Of a stretch of 64,000 nucleotides of DNA, positions 25,200-38,250 are shown piece after piece; position 1 is the stretch's first letter, and every line of letters starts with the position of its first letter. A program made the translations under genes and the position numbers. The notes beneath the pieces are model-generated. The model made no database searches, had not been told where the DNA came from, and saw only the letters and a list, made by a program, of their open reading frames with translations. This DNA comes from Opisthocomus hoazin (lineage: Eukaryota; Chordata; Aves; Opisthocomiformes; Opisthocomidae), in the NCBI RefSeq assembly GCF_030867145.1, contig NC_134415.1, positions 20,500,417-20,564,416 on the forward strand, read 5' to 3'.

Positions 25200-26257
25200 C
25201 TGGCACAGAGCAGCACGCTGCTTTCAATGTAAAGGGAACCCAAATTAAAACCACAAAGTGAGTATTAATTACCCTGGCATGAGCAGGCTGCAAACGCATG
25301 CTGACACAGAGCGCTTGCCCCTGGACACCGCCCCAGCCGTGGAAGCCAAGCGCAGGAAGTGGGCGTATTACGGGAGAGGTGTGTGGGAAAAGAGGATTAC
25401 AGCTCTGGGGACTGGGAGGAGGAACGGGCGTCAGGTTCCCACAGCCACGCAGACAAAGGGGAGGGGGGAGCAACTGCGGTGGGCCTGGATGTGGTGGTAA
25501 AAGACATGCCTGATCTGCCATCTTGGACCTGAAGCTCTGCTGGAAACCAGCGGCAGAGCCACTGTGACCCTCTGCCATCCCCTATCCCTCTCTGCTCCAT
25601 CACCCAGGAGTGACCCAAAAGTCACCAAATCTGTCCCCTCTCTGTGAAACGAGCCTTATCACTTCCCAGAACCCTGAACCACAGCACCACCAGTTACAGC
25701 TGCCACCAACACACAGGGCTGTGCCAGGAGCAGCCGGTCACTGGGCTGCACCTCAGTCCTAATCTCCTTTCTACCCCTCCCCATCGCCCCCATTCTTAAA
25801 CCAGACACACGACCCACATCAGACCATAAATCAAGGACAGCACTGAAAATAGGATGTCAGCCTCCTGACTCACCAGTCACTCACTGCTATCATGGTGCTG
25901 TCTGAATTACAGAGCTCTTGGTTATTCCACAGTGTCTATTTCTGCAAGCATTTACATGATTTAATGGGCACAAGGGCATACATGGCAGGAATTTATGAAC
26001 AGCAAGCAGCAATAAAAATTCTTTTCTTTAAAGGAAGCAGAAGAAAGACATGAAAGTCCCTCTTCTGGCTGCTATGGACAGGCTGAAGGCTGGCTAGCCT
26101 TTGCCATGAAATCCAATAAAAGCAATATTAAATAAAGCAGTGTCTGCAGCCAGATGTTTGGGATAGTTTTTAGCAGACAGAGGCATTCCCACCTTGGCTA
26201 TACTGGATCCTTTATCATGCTGAGGAAACTCTAGACAAAGTCTTTGTCAGTAATTAT

Positions 26258-26557
26258 TCAGACCAAGCGCTGGCCTTCTCCAGGGCCAGCTGTCACTGCA
26301 CAGAGACCTTCAGCAGGCAGCTCAGTGGCTGTGCTGGGAGGAGCATAACGGGAGCTGGTCTCCCCAATAAGCAAATGGATATTTGTGCTCTCACTTAGCA
26401 GAGGACCTTCTCCATTTTGGTCAGCAGAGATGTGCCCATCAGCAGGAGACATGAGCCGCTTAGAGAACTGGAGTGCTAAAATCTCCATGAGGGGCCTCTG
26501 CCCAGCAAGTAACTCAAGGATACAACTGGCCAGGGAGGCGAGTCTCTCTTCTTGTTT
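26258..26557 (-). CDS. Helical coding exon, unidentified protein (3' boundary uncertain)
   Basis: After the acceptor 'gaacctgccctttag' the minus strand is open in phase 0 for about 99 codons. The first third reads 'KQEERLASLASCILELLAG' and continues with 'MEILALQFSKRLMSPADG', a good amphipathic helix. The rest is Ser/Thr/Pro-rich and linker-like. The 54-kb exon ends 'SLDLEKMQQ' in phase 0, so joining the two gives one uninterrupted helix. Three 3' ends are possible: a strong donor at CTAA|gtgaga (exon 26,395-26,557, phase 1), a weak donor just before the stop (phase 0, compatible with the last exon), or the TGA at 26,260-26,258 itself. No poly(A) signal follows that stop nearby, so splicing is more likely. 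The protein family is not recognised. Confidence 0.5.
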   Translation of the reverse strand, partial: KQEERLASLASCILELLAGQRPLMEILALQFSKRLMSPADGHISADQNGEGPLLSESTNIHLLIGETSSRYAPPSTATELPAEGLCAVTAGPGEGQRLV

Positions 26558-26910
26558 CTAAAGGGCAGGTTCAGGTTTAGGCACTCAGTCACATACTACA
26601 GGCAACCAGGAGGGTCTGACAAACTGTTAGCAAGCGACAGCTTGGGATCTCTGCCGCCTGCAATGTCAGAGCTGTTTAGACTGCGTGACATCATATGAAT
26701 ATGGACACAGCTCAAGGAATGTGGTTTGAAGATCAAAGCCCAGACTTCAGTTCTCCTCACACTGTCTCTCTTTAGGCAAGTCACACTCTCTGCTTGTTTC
26801 TCAGTTTAGCTCACTCTGAAATTGCAGTCATGATATTTAGCTGCCTCGAGGATGCTATATTTAGCAAGGCTTGCTACACGCCTTGGGAGCCTGTGATGGA
26901 AGGGGCAACA

Positions 26911-26949
26911 TACATGTGTGTGTATATATATCTGTACGTATACACACGC
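26911..26949. repeat. Alternating TG/TA simple sequence
   Basis: A run of alternating pyrimidine-purine steps ('catgtgtgtgtatatata' then 'tgtacgtatacacacg') that is also roughly self-complementary. It is a microsatellite-like tract with Z-DNA or hairpin potential. Confidence 0.7.
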
Positions 26950-28862
26950 AAAGAGTCTTCTGATTTTTTAGAAATCTTTACTTGCTGTGCAGCCAGAACC
27001 AGAGGTTTGCACCAATACTGTCCCATCACCTAGTATGCCTTGCATTTGTGAATAGCTCAGGCATCTGCCAAGAAGGCTCAGGCCAGCATATCTCTTGCTC
27101 AGCTCCAAGCTGAAAAGGTCTCTTGTTTTAGGAGAAGAAAACCCAGCATGTTTCTGCAGTGGCCTTTTAGGATGCAGATGCAAGAGATAAGAGACAGGGA
27201 AGTCATTCTAGGGATCTGGCCCCTGTCCAAACAGAGGGTGTTCTCAACATTGATAAGATCAAGGCAAGAGCACAAGAGGCTCATGTTCCAATTTAAAATT
27301 CTTGTTTTATTTTTACATAGCAGAAAACATCTCTCTGATCAGCCAGGTTATCAGATTGGCCTTGAAATCTTTTACTTCCTCTCTGCCTGCCCCAACAAGA
27401 ACTCTGGACACACCCTGGGGCTTGCCAGTTGTGTCTTCTACCCACCTAATGCTGCTGAGATAAGCCCAGCTCCACCGATCCCATTCAGAGACTGCATGTA
27501 GGAGTTTGTGGAGGAAGAACTAGATGACAGACCTGTAACCCCCATCCCAATAGGGCCTGGAGAACTGAAGACTTGTGGTATTACAAAAAGACTGTGGAAG
27601 ATGGCTCTCTGCATTCAGAGCTGGCTACAGCTGATCAAGCCTGGTGCGGGGTGGGGGGGAAGTTACACTGCAAGCATATGCTCATACAGTCATCCTCCTT
27701 CCAGCGCTCAGGAACTGTCTCCACCCAACACCTGACTGCACCACACAAACATGCTCTGGATGTTAAAATACCCATGCATATGGTGCAACCCCCCTCACTC
27801 AGACCTAGCACCTTGCTTCCAGTTACAGACATTACACCGGCTGACACTTTGGGGCACCAGTGACCACCTCTGCACACACACATTGCCCACCTCACTGTGC
27901 ATCACCCATGTAGGCCCACGTCTACCCCTCACCTTGCACTGACACGTGCTATGCTACATGTATCTATTACCCACAAATCCATACTTCATACACATGCCGT
28001 CACCTCCAATTTATCTCTGCTCGCCTGCCCACAGGGACTGTTTCTCCTGTTCCATTATCCTTTACTGAGGGTAGAAAAGAGGGAGATTTTTTTTAATATT
28101 ATTTTCTCTTCACTGTAGGCCCTGACCTGTCAGAGCTGCTATTCCTGAAAACATTTCAAACACAACTGAGCTGCTGCACATTTGAGAAGTTTATTAATCT
28201 CTCTGTCTTAATCTGTCTAGGTTCTTAGACTTGTCACATCACTGTCCCACCATCCTGCTTAAGAAGAACTGCTGTGCGAGAGGAAAGGCTGTAGCCTAAC
28301 ACCCTCTGAGTTGACCCATGGGAAGCTGAAGCACAGGGAAGAACAACAAGGTGGCACCTTAGTGTTAAAACAGCATGTGGAGAACAAAATCCCAGCCTAG
28401 GTCACCTGCTTGAGAAAGACTCCCAAGAACCCTGAACATTTCCAAGGGCTGAAACTGCGTTTCAATGCCAGAGGGTAAAGACACTGCCCCTCCATCTCAC
28501 CTGCTGGAAGAGTCTCCCATGGGAAGAAGAGGGAGGAAGAACATGGCTGGGATGATGCATGAGAGATCATCACTTTGCATGCTGACATGCCAGCAAAGCC
28601 CCAAGATGTCAAGGCAACCAAAATATCAGTCAGGAGGAAGGTATTTTTAAAAGCATGCATTATCTCACAACCACATGAGACATCGTCCCCAGCAAGACCA
28701 GTATGAAGCGAAAGAGACTGCACGCTCCTTACGTATGCTGAAACAGGCACACTTGTGCATTCAGGGCATCTCAGGGCTACAGTGACACAAGCAAACTGGT
28801 TCACATGGTGATGTTTCCTGTTCAGACGCACAGACAGTTGCCTGGTTCCTCCTGTAACAGCT

Positions 28863-29095
28863 CATCATGGTTGAGGTTGGCAGGCACCTCTAGGGACAGT
28901 CTTGTTCAACCTCCCTGCTCAGAGCAGGGTCAGCAAGAGCACACTACCCCAGACCACGTCCTGGCACGCTTTGAATATCTCCATGGACGGAGACTCCACA
29001 ATTTCTCCAGGCAACCTGAATTTCCTGTGTTTCAACTTGTGCCCATAACCTTTTTGTCCTGCTGCTGGGCAACACTGAGAAGGAGCCTTGTGCCA
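28863..29095 (-). repeat. CR1 LINE fragment, diverged
   Basis: The order 'ggttgaggttggcaggcacctctagggacagt', 'caacctccctgctcagagcagggtcag', 'tgaatatctccatggacggagactccacaa' and 'aacttgtgcccataacc...ttgtcctgctgctgggcaac' is the CR1 3' region on the complementary strand. The terminal octamers are gone and several indels are present. It is old and inactive. Confidence 0.8.
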
Positions 29096-32000
29096 AGCAT
29101 GTCTTACTGGCTGGTTTGAGATTTCCTTTTATATGATGAGAGCACAGCATCATCTTTCAGAGGTATAGACCTCTTTCAGTAGCCTCCAGAGGGACTCTGG
29201 CAAGGTATTCTGCCAGAGACCTGCTGCCACCTTTCTAAGCTGGGTACACAAAAGTAGGCATTTGTAATCATTTGAAAAATGGAAGAAAAAATGCTCCTTT
29301 ATGTAACAGCTCTGCCACCACAACAGACCAACAAGAGACTGTGAAGTATCATATGCTATTGTCATGGAAACCACACGAGCGCCTCAGGTAGAGATGCACT
29401 GTCCCAGCTCTGCAAGGTTGGCCAGAGAAGTGTGGATTCTGTGCCATCTGTCAGAAGGGTGTGCTCTCAGCTTCTGGTGTTTATTTTAGCCTGAGCTGAC
29501 ATGGGCTTAGTAGGAACTGAAGGGATAATTCTGCCTCTTGCCTTCTCCAGGGGCACAAGAGTAAGTCGCAATAATGAGCTCAAGGAGTCAGGGGAAGCCA
29601 CCCCACTAAGGCATTGCTGAAACACCAGGGATGGAGGGACTGCCACCAAGCAGCACTGGAAGTAGCTGCAGTCCAGGGACAGCCATAAAAAACAGCGAAA
29701 GCACATGAGGCAGGCATAAAGGAAGTTGATATACAAGTTGTGCTAAAACATTGCAGCAGGATTAGACTGTTGGTAGGTCTGAAGGACGGGCACAGTCTGG
29801 GGAGAGCTCACAGGGCACGCGAGGAGACAGCTCTACTGAAAACAGTCTAGGCAGGAGCACAATAGAATACTAACAGATCCTGGTCTGCCATTCATTGCTC
29901 TTGCAATGCTGTAATTACTGCCGTGAAAGCAGCAGTTTTATCACCAAGGTGCTTTCTTCACCTTGACCTGTTTTTGCTTGTGTATCGCGAACATGTGGAG
30001 CATCCCATAGGCCTCAGTGGACTGAGGCACTTGTTTCGGCTGCAATGCGCGAGGTCACGCACACATCTCCCACAGTGCCACACAGCACTGACTGAGAGAA
30101 AGCCAAGGTACCCACAAAGGAGACAGGATGGCTGAAGAGTCATGGGATGGGGTACTAGAGACAAAGACTCAGAGGTGCAGGCAGCATAAATTACAATCAG
30201 GAGAGCTGAACAAACCTAGCCCTGCCAGGCATATGTGCGCTCAAGAACATGAGATGCTCAGACGCTGCAGCGTCACCCCAGCTACAAAGCCACCCAAGCA
30301 ATCTCTGTCCCTCATCTGCCATCATCCAGTCCCACATCCCATACAGTTCTGTAGACGCCAGTGCACCATGCAGGTATAGTTCCTTTCCTGCAGCTATCTA
30401 CTAGGACCTCTCACCCCTACTGCACACCACTTGTTACCTCACATCAGCACTTCCCTTGGTCAAGAAGGATCCAAATGACACCCTACAGGACAGCTATGCA
30501 TAACTGTATGAGCTCACAGCAGGGGATGCAGACTTTCACTCCAAGCAAGCTTTGAGCTCATAGTCTCCAAAATGGAAAAGCCAATGTAGTATCAGCCTTG
30601 TCAGCACCTAACCTAAATTGCAACTACAGTCTATACTGAAGACAAGCAACTTTTGTTATGCAGCCAGTCAAGCCACAAGAAACCTCCAGAAATAATCTTC
30701 TGGGCGTAGATGTTCAAAGAGAATCACCACATTCGGATGTATGTGGAACAATGAAGGAACTGCACCAGAAAAGGGCAACTTACATGAATTTTAATAACTC
30801 TAGTCTTCGCTCCACAATTCTTCTTGAGCAGCATCTTCTGAAAGAGAAGTAGAATCCAGGGATTAGTAGCAGTAGCACAAGGAGACAGAAAGAGGGGGGT
30901 GGTAGGGAGTCTCTTTTCAACATTTAATTAGCAAACAAGATGGGTGGATGGTTAAGTGAGATATGAAAGACTAAGAATTACCAGAGGAGGCCATCACATA
31001 ATCAGCCTAATCTGAGACTGTCTTGCTCGACTGCACAGAGTCCTTTGGCAGTGACTGATACCCTGAGTTTGGAAAGAATGTACAAGAAATTCCACACAGA
31101 AAGAGATGGAACAACTGCCTAAAAAGAAAGAACCTTCTTCCTAATTTCTGTCAATTAGTGGTTAGACTTTGCCCTGAAGCAGGTGAATTTATCTTCCTTT
31201 TATGAAGAAAAAATATTCTATTTAATGTAAATGTGGATGTTCCCATTATTTAACTGTTATTTTCATTATGTTTATTTATTTAGAATCAAAAAAAAGGTAA
31301 AAACACCTTCCCACAGTCCTAAATCCCTTTGCCTTATACTGTAAGAGCCATTAAAGCTGTCATAACATATGAACCACACAACTTAGCAAACAGGATAAAC
31401 TTAAAACAGAAATTACTACAGAAATGAACAGGTGAGTTGCTCTGTCCCAGTTCTGAGGCAGTGCTTTGAAAGTTGGCAAGTGAATAAAATCATTCTTTCC
31501 CCTTAATTTCCAAAAACCAACTCAAAGTGAGTCGACTTCAAGAGAGAACAGTTTTTCCATTAAAAAAAAAAACCTCAACTACATTTTTCATAGTGAAAAA
31601 CCTGGTGATGGAGGCATGTCAGGAAGAAAGTTCTCTATCAGCATTTGAAAGAAAGAATAGATTTTCCTAGCTCCCGACTGTTTTCCACCCTTTTCCAGCT
31701 GGAAAGCTGTGTGAAGTGTGGGAAAACACTCCCCCGATCCCCCGGCTTTAACAAAGCAACTGAAGTGTTTTTCAGATTGTGTTCTTAACACAGAAGACCT
31801 GTGGAAAGACATCCCACCATTTTACCAATATAGATGGTAAATAGTGACACCTTTCTATTTCCTCTCTCCTTGTGTCTGTAGTCTTCCTGCTTTTTCCAGC
31901 AGAAGAGAAGATAAAAGTAACACAGTAAGAGGAGTCTTGGAAACTCAAAAAGCTTAAAAAGCCCCAAAATACACAAACAGCCTCCAAAAAACTCAGAAGA

Positions 32001-33887
32001 AAACCACCCCAAACCAAAAACAATGCTCAGGTGAAAGTATATATTATTTTTCTAGTAGAAGGTACTGCTTGGGGACTGGGAGAGAAGTCCGACTCCTCCA
32101 CCATCTTCTGTCATTCTACACCCCATGAGCATGTCTTTGCAGTCGCAAATCCACACAGCTGCCCAAAACTTGGAGAGGGAGCTGGAGACCCACCCACCGT
32201 TTCTGTGTACATCAGTCTCTTGGAGCTAAATTCCAGTCCTTGGCACACTCACAGCCCACTTGCATGCCCAGAAAAGAGACGGGCACAGCAGCAAGTCTTG
32301 AAACTTGTACGTGGGTAGTTCAGGGCCTGAGGAAAGTGCATTTCACTGTCCAAGCATGAACGGGGGAGAAGGGAGGTGCTGCAAGGGTTTTGAGGTTATT
32401 CTCTCAATCCTTTAGCAGCTGAATCCTAACACTGTCTTTTTTATTCAAAGGGCTCACCAGTAGCCATGCGTGATGCCTCTTCCCCCAGGTCCGAGCTGGC
32501 AGCACAGGCTGCCGTGTCAGCACAGCACCAAGGTTTCTAACCTAAAAGGACCCTAGAGGTCTTTGCACAAACCAGGTAGAAGGAGACAAAGGCAACTGCT
32601 GAACTGAACTAACCTGAGCCTGTGCTGTCTGACAAAACAAGTAATTCTCCAGGAATTCCTATAAAACAACACAGGGCTCCGTTCCCAGCCAGGCTGCAAG
32701 GCAGTTATTGTAAGGCTGGTATTTACTGTGAGGTTACTGCCTTTCTTCAGAACCCCACAACCACACAGTGAAAAGGACTGAGGAGGAGGGAGAACTTGGT
32801 GGGGCTGACAAACCCCAGGGGTGCAGGGAAGGGCAAAGTGAGGAGCTGTCAGGTCTTGCAAAGTTTTGATCTCTCTGTAAGCTTTTCTTCTAGGCTGCTG
32901 TGAAGTGTTGGCTGGTGGGGATGAGGAAGGCTAAGCTCAAACAAGCCCACCGGTGGGATAAAACATGCGAGACAAAGTAGGGTTGAGCAACGGAAGTGAG
33001 AATCAGGACTCCAGACTCCAAGCCCCACCCTTTAGGGGAAGAGTGTTGTTACAGCTGGACAGACCCTGCCGCATCCCATTTGACTACAAGCGGCACGACT
33101 TTGGGCAAGACTCTCAGCTTCTCTAGGCTGCTGGAAAGCTGAGCTTTGCAGTGGTACTTGGCTCAACCCCCAAGGACAGAGCCAGGCTGTGACATCAAGT
33201 TCCACAGTGCCTCAGCAACACCATGGGATCCTCCGCTGGAAGGGGAAAAATATCTTTAAACACAACTGTCAGCCAGCGAGAAAGTACATCACTTTCCAGT
33301 ACAGTCCAGTGGGCTCCAATGCCTTGTAAGGTCCCATCCACAGATCCCCCAGTGACTCCACTGGGGTGCAGCAAAAGACATTGCTTCCCAACTACAAATC
33401 AGCAAAGGCAGCAAGACCTTAAATTTACCCATCCTGGCCGTCTATTAAAATGCTTAGGGAGGAACAACAGAGACAGCCATTACAAGAAGACGATGAAGAC
33501 CAACTGAAAAGTTTGAACTAGCCTGTTGGGTGGATGGACAATCAGCCAGGCTTTACCAAGAGGAATTCAAATGCTCAGCTGTATCCCAAGTCCTACACTT
33601 CTGGCAGAAAAAAGAAGTGCTCTTTTAGCGATGTGGTTGCGATAAGCTTTAATCGTAGTGATCTCTGATGTGCCTTGTGATGGACTTAGTAATGAAACGA
33701 AAACATGACATCCCCTCATGTGCAGGCTGTAAAACTGGAGCATAAACCTCAGCAGAGGAAGCTCTCTGGAACTGCTGCGTTCTCCTACTTCCACTTTGAC
33801 TGGAAGTGGAGCAAGACCACTTCTGCTGCGCTCTTCCAGCTTCATTGCAAGGGTCCAAGATCATCATAAGAGACAAAACAGAGGGAG

Positions 33888-33902
33888 TGAGAGAGAGAGA
33901 GC
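33888..33902. repeat. Short (GA)n tract
   Basis: About seven GA dinucleotides with flanking GA-rich sequence; a minor microsatellite. Confidence 0.7.
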
Positions 33903-35833
33903 AAGCCAGCCACACGATCCTGCAGCTGAGAATGAATAAACAGAAGGACAGTTATTGAATGTTCTTCTATTTAATCAAATTGCTTCCACCTCACTTGCAG
34001 CCACACACTCTCTGCACCCAGCACAGTAAAGCCATGCTTAGAAAAAGTAAGTCAAGCATCTTTTTATGGTTTTTCATCCCCCAGTTTTCCCTTTCCTTGC
34101 CAAACCTGAGCGCAGACTTTCGGACAGGGAAGCTAAAACGCAGTGCTGCCTAGCAACAGCTGGGGACTTTCCACGGCAGCCTCTCCTCATCCTCCCTCTG
34201 GAGACCTCCACGTCACAAGCCAGCCATGAGATGCAGCAACTCATTAACTCCTATTTACATAGCTACAAGGCAGAGTCAAAATAACACTTATTTGGCAACA
34301 TGACTTGCAGTAGCCTAAAGCCAGAAGGAATGGCCTATAAGAAAGGTGACATATTCATTTTAGTGATTATTCCTAACTACCAGGCCAATCTGGAAATGCA
34401 GTTTTATTTCCTTGAGTTTTTTGGAAACTATGACAAGAAGAACAGAGATTTGCTGAAGGTCTTGGAGTATATTCGTAACACAGCTGAGAATAAACTGTAG
34501 CCTTTGGTTTCTGAGACTTTCTTCCACCTGCAGAAAAGGGAATGGAAGAATGAGAGGCAGCATCTGTGCTCAGCCTCCCTATTTCAATTAAAAAGTCCCT
34601 CCTGTTGGTCTCTGACAGAACTGCTGGCATCAGAGCTGAAACCTACAGCTTGGAAGCACTATTATTTGCATGAAGGAAAGTTTATAGGTTTATTTTATGA
34701 TCTGCTGTGGCTTCTACTTAACAGGAGGAAGTGACACGACTAAGGAAATGTGGAAAAGTCTTTTTGAGGGCACAAGAGTTATGCCTCACTATATAAATAA
34801 GTCTGAACTGGAACATTTTAGTGTTAAACTCCCAGAAAACAACAGAATCAGTTCAGCCAAGAACCCTCCCACCTACCTCACCTCCTGTTACACAAATACT
34901 CTTTGCTCACAACCCACTGACTCCGTCTTGGACGTGGATTCAAAAGAAAGCTGCGGGGACTGGAAATTATCACTTAGAGGGTTACATATTTACTGAATGA
35001 CATGCGGGAACGAACCGCTGAACTGGCACGTGTGGCTTTGCTGCACGTCACTGCCACATCAAAATACCACACTGAGAGCAGAGATGAACCACCACCCCTG
35101 CTTCTCTCGGAGCGCAGCTCTCTAGTGCAGCCTTGCTCCAGGAGACACCTCCGATTAAGCAGTAGTGCTCCAAGTCCTCTAACACTGTCATATCTATTAC
35201 AAACAAAACACAGGTATTCTTAATACGAGGTCATGCTAGTAATAGTGAAATCTTCAAGAAGGATGAATTTATGTCACACTACTGCAGTTCAAAAATAAAT
35301 ATGTAAAACTCTGGGAATAAACAATTTAAAAGCAGATATTACAGCTTAATTTTCAAATATTTAGGAGTTTGAACGATCTCTTACATCAGTGCACAATGCG
35401 AAATATCAGATGTATATTAATAAACACCTTTCATCTTACATCTGCTTTTTATGCACACATTTCCATTTTTAGAATTGTTTCATTTTCACTGCCCCCATAG
35501 GGCAAAACAGCTCTTTTGTCTGCTAGTAGGGTTTTTTAAATTACTTTTATTATTTGTTTAATTTTATTATCTGGTTGTAGTTTTAAACCTAAGTGCCTGT
35601 CTGGAGTTGGATACAGTTTAACTACCATGATTTTTTTCAAACCAGTTTAGTCTATTTCACACATGAGAGCACAGGAACTCTGGGTTCAACTTAACCCCTC
35701 ATTTAATTTACAACAAATCAGCACACTTCACCAAATGCTACATACTGATACATAATCAGCTTGTTACAACTTAAGAATTTTGCACGGATTTTCACTTTTT
35801 TAATGAAAAAGGATTTCAAAATTTTAAAAAGTC

Positions 35834-35839
35834 TTTATT
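35834..35839 (-). promoter_or_regulatory. Possible intronic poly(A) signal AATAAA
   Basis: The plus strand reads GTCTTTATTCAG, giving AATAAA on the minus strand. An open frame of about 60 codons lies directly upstream on that strand, and a short signal-peptide-like open frame starts about 1 kb further upstream (36,900). AATAAA is frequent by chance in this AT-rich part, so a real 3' end is only a possibility. Confidence 0.2.
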
Positions 35840-36419
35840 CAGTAACTGTGCTGTAATTTGACTCATAGACCAGACATTTGAAGAACACCGAGCAGGCCAG
35901 AAGCCTGCCGTTCATCAGTTTTGCTGAGGACCCTCCACAGAAGGGCCGGTGCACTTTGACTGAAGGTATGGATGAGGCTATCACTTGTTGACTTCTTAAA
36001 GCTCTTGACAGGATACAAAGTTTTAAGCAGAGCAAGTTTTAACAAAAAAGTCTCATCAGCTCCATAACTCTTGTTTTACTTCCATGGTGTTAACCCTCTA
36101 CCAGACAGTTTCCAAGTTGGTCAGTCTTCCAGGAACAAGGCAGACCAAGCTTGAATGTCTATCACAGAAAATAAATATAGAAACAGACTAATGATGTTGC
36201 TTTGTTTGTTTGGAAAAAGAATCAAAAGAGGACACATTACAGCGTGAGGAGATACAGCACTGTTTAAGTCACAGCAGAAGGCTGATGTGAAGGGAGAAGC
36301 TACACCCAGTGACATGACACGATGCCCATAAAGACCAAAAAACCCCAGAAAGGCAGTGAAGCAGCTCAATGGCTCAATACGCCGAGGGATGAAGGGGCCT
36401 CCACAAGATGCTTCTTGTG

Positions 36420-36900
36420 ACTGCCAATGCCTGTGCAGAAGCAACACCGATGTGTGACCTCCAGCCCAACGCCACTCGCGGTGCGCGCACTGAGCTGGCT
36501 AATGGCGCATGGCCCCATGGCTCTTCTCTCCCACGAACAGGTCCAAGAGCGAGAAGCCTGCCTGACCCCTTGCCTACCAGCCCCGAGAGCCAGGTTTGGG
36601 CCAGGAGGAGCTGCCTCGCCCGCCGGCCAGCCGCCCAACAAAGCAGGGAGGGTGCGGAGGGTTAAGGCGCAGGGCATGGCGCAGCTGCAGCGCAGTGGGC
36701 AGATGAGGTCAGGGCGCTGCACAAAGTGGCTGTTGTGTGGCACACTGCGGCCTGGGCTCCTGCCTGACTGAGTCCCACCTCCGCCCCACCGCGTGGCGTG
36801 GGGCAGCTGGCCCGGGGGGCTGCAGAGCTAGGAGGCCTGCAGCTGCTGGCCACCAAAGAGCGGCAAGACACGCAGGCAGGTGAACCAGCAGCAGCTTCAT
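36420..36900. other. GC-rich patch with moderate CpG content
   Basis: CpGs are more frequent here than in the neighbourhood but spaced loosely, so it is at best a weak CpG island. On the minus strand an ATG at 36,900 with A at -3 opens a 63-codon frame beginning 'MKLLLVHLPACLAALWWPAA', which resembles a signal peptide. No exon downstream could be linked to it. It may be a promoter-like patch or simply GC-rich chance sequence. Confidence 0.3.
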
Positions 36901-38210
36901 GCTACCAAAGCAGCAGGGGAATTCAGTGGGGTCCTTTTTACAGAACAGGCTGAATTAAAGGAGGGGGATCAACTACCCCCAAAGGCAGCGCTCCCACAAG
37001 CCGGGCGTGCAACCCCACACGGCGCCAGCCAGCAAGGCTGAAGCTTTCGGTGGCTCCCTGACCCGACAGCTCCAGGCAGCTCCAACAGCCCAACACCGCA
37101 GCCCCATGCCCTCCGTTTCTGCAGACACCTCCCACCCCGGTGACCGGTTCTCCGTGCCCACGCGGCAGGGCCCGAGAAAGCCGAGCCGTGGCTCCTGTCC
37201 TTTCACCAACACGGTGATCAGCACTCTGCAGGGGCAAAGCCAGGTCTGCCCTCCTCATCCATTTAGAAGGATAACAAGCAAAAAAACTTTTAAAGCTATG
37301 TTGTAAGCTGATTTTGTACTGGTTTTTTTTAAATTCCTTGGCACCAAGCAGCGTTACTAGGGCATGGGCATCACCTCGTAGCTCTGCAGTACAAAAACTG
37401 TAAGGAAAAAGAGTAGGTCACAGGCTCCTCCTCACTGCTGGAAAGCTGCAGCAGCTCCAGCTGACCTTACCCCCAGCCAGGCTCAGCCTCGCAGGCACAC
37501 ATGACTTTAATCAGCAGAGAAACAAGGCGGCCAGGCCTTCCCAGCCACCTGAGGGTACTCTGCGTTTGCACCGCTGTGCAGACCTCAGCCACAGGTGCCC
37601 CAGGCCAGGGGAGCAGCCACTTTCTGGGCCCAGGGGTGCGAGGCCACTACCTGGCACATCCACATGCCGGACACCGACAGGAGCTCCCTGCCCAGCCCCT
37701 GCAGGAGGGCTGTGTTTCAGATACAGCCTTAAATCACAGTCACCATCTGTCACACTCTGCAGACTGCTCCGCCAGAAGTTAAACATCCTCTAAGCACTTT
37801 AAAATACAGGCTAATTCAAGTGGTTTGGCCAACGGTCCCCTCCTACAAAAACAAACTCCAAAGACTGTAAGTTGTGGCAATACTGGGGAATATCCTGAAA
37901 AGCCTCTGAACTATTTATAAAGTTATTTCTACTTCATATTGAGTTGAATTGGTCATTAATGCTTTTTTTGCCACATTTATCCTCAATCTGTCTGAAACCC
38001 CTTCAAAACATCAACATATTTGGTCTCTGAACACTGTCAAAGGGCCCCCACCTCTATCAGACAGGGGAGTGTCAGTTTTCCAGGCAGCACCTCTGCCAGC
38101 AAGTGCCGTGAATCCACGGCCTCTATACAGGGCAAACACTGACCACTTAGTGCCTCTGGACAGGACAGCAGAGGAAACGCTGATTACTAAGTGATCATTA
38201 AGAACAAATT

Positions 38211-38250
38211 CAAATAAAATAAAAGAAAAAAAAAAGAAAAAAACCAAAAC
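38211..38250 (+). repeat. A-rich tract
   Basis: Low-complexity sequence of AAATAAAATAAAAG followed by two long A runs. No retrocopy or LINE body was recognised next to it. Confidence 0.75.

Larger units (their letters stand above)
18069..26257 (-). other. Probable intron(s) of the minus-strand gene
   Basis: The region contains one solo LTR (19,557-19,966), a possible conserved non-coding element (21,640-21,785), a CCCT repeat (25,010-25,038) and three small exon candidates (23,156-23,231, 24,620-24,667, 25,135-25,199). It also holds an unassigned open frame at 23,697-23,942. The rest shows nothing recognisable. Confidence 0.4.

Noticed and set aside
28397..28831. Minus-strand open frame of 144 codons
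   Set aside because: Cys- and Ser-rich with no motif, beside a CR1 fragment; no splice sites of quality.
35863..36045. Minus-strand 60-codon frame just upstream of AATAAA
   Set aside because: No pyrimidine tract precedes it, so it does not look like a spliced terminal exon.
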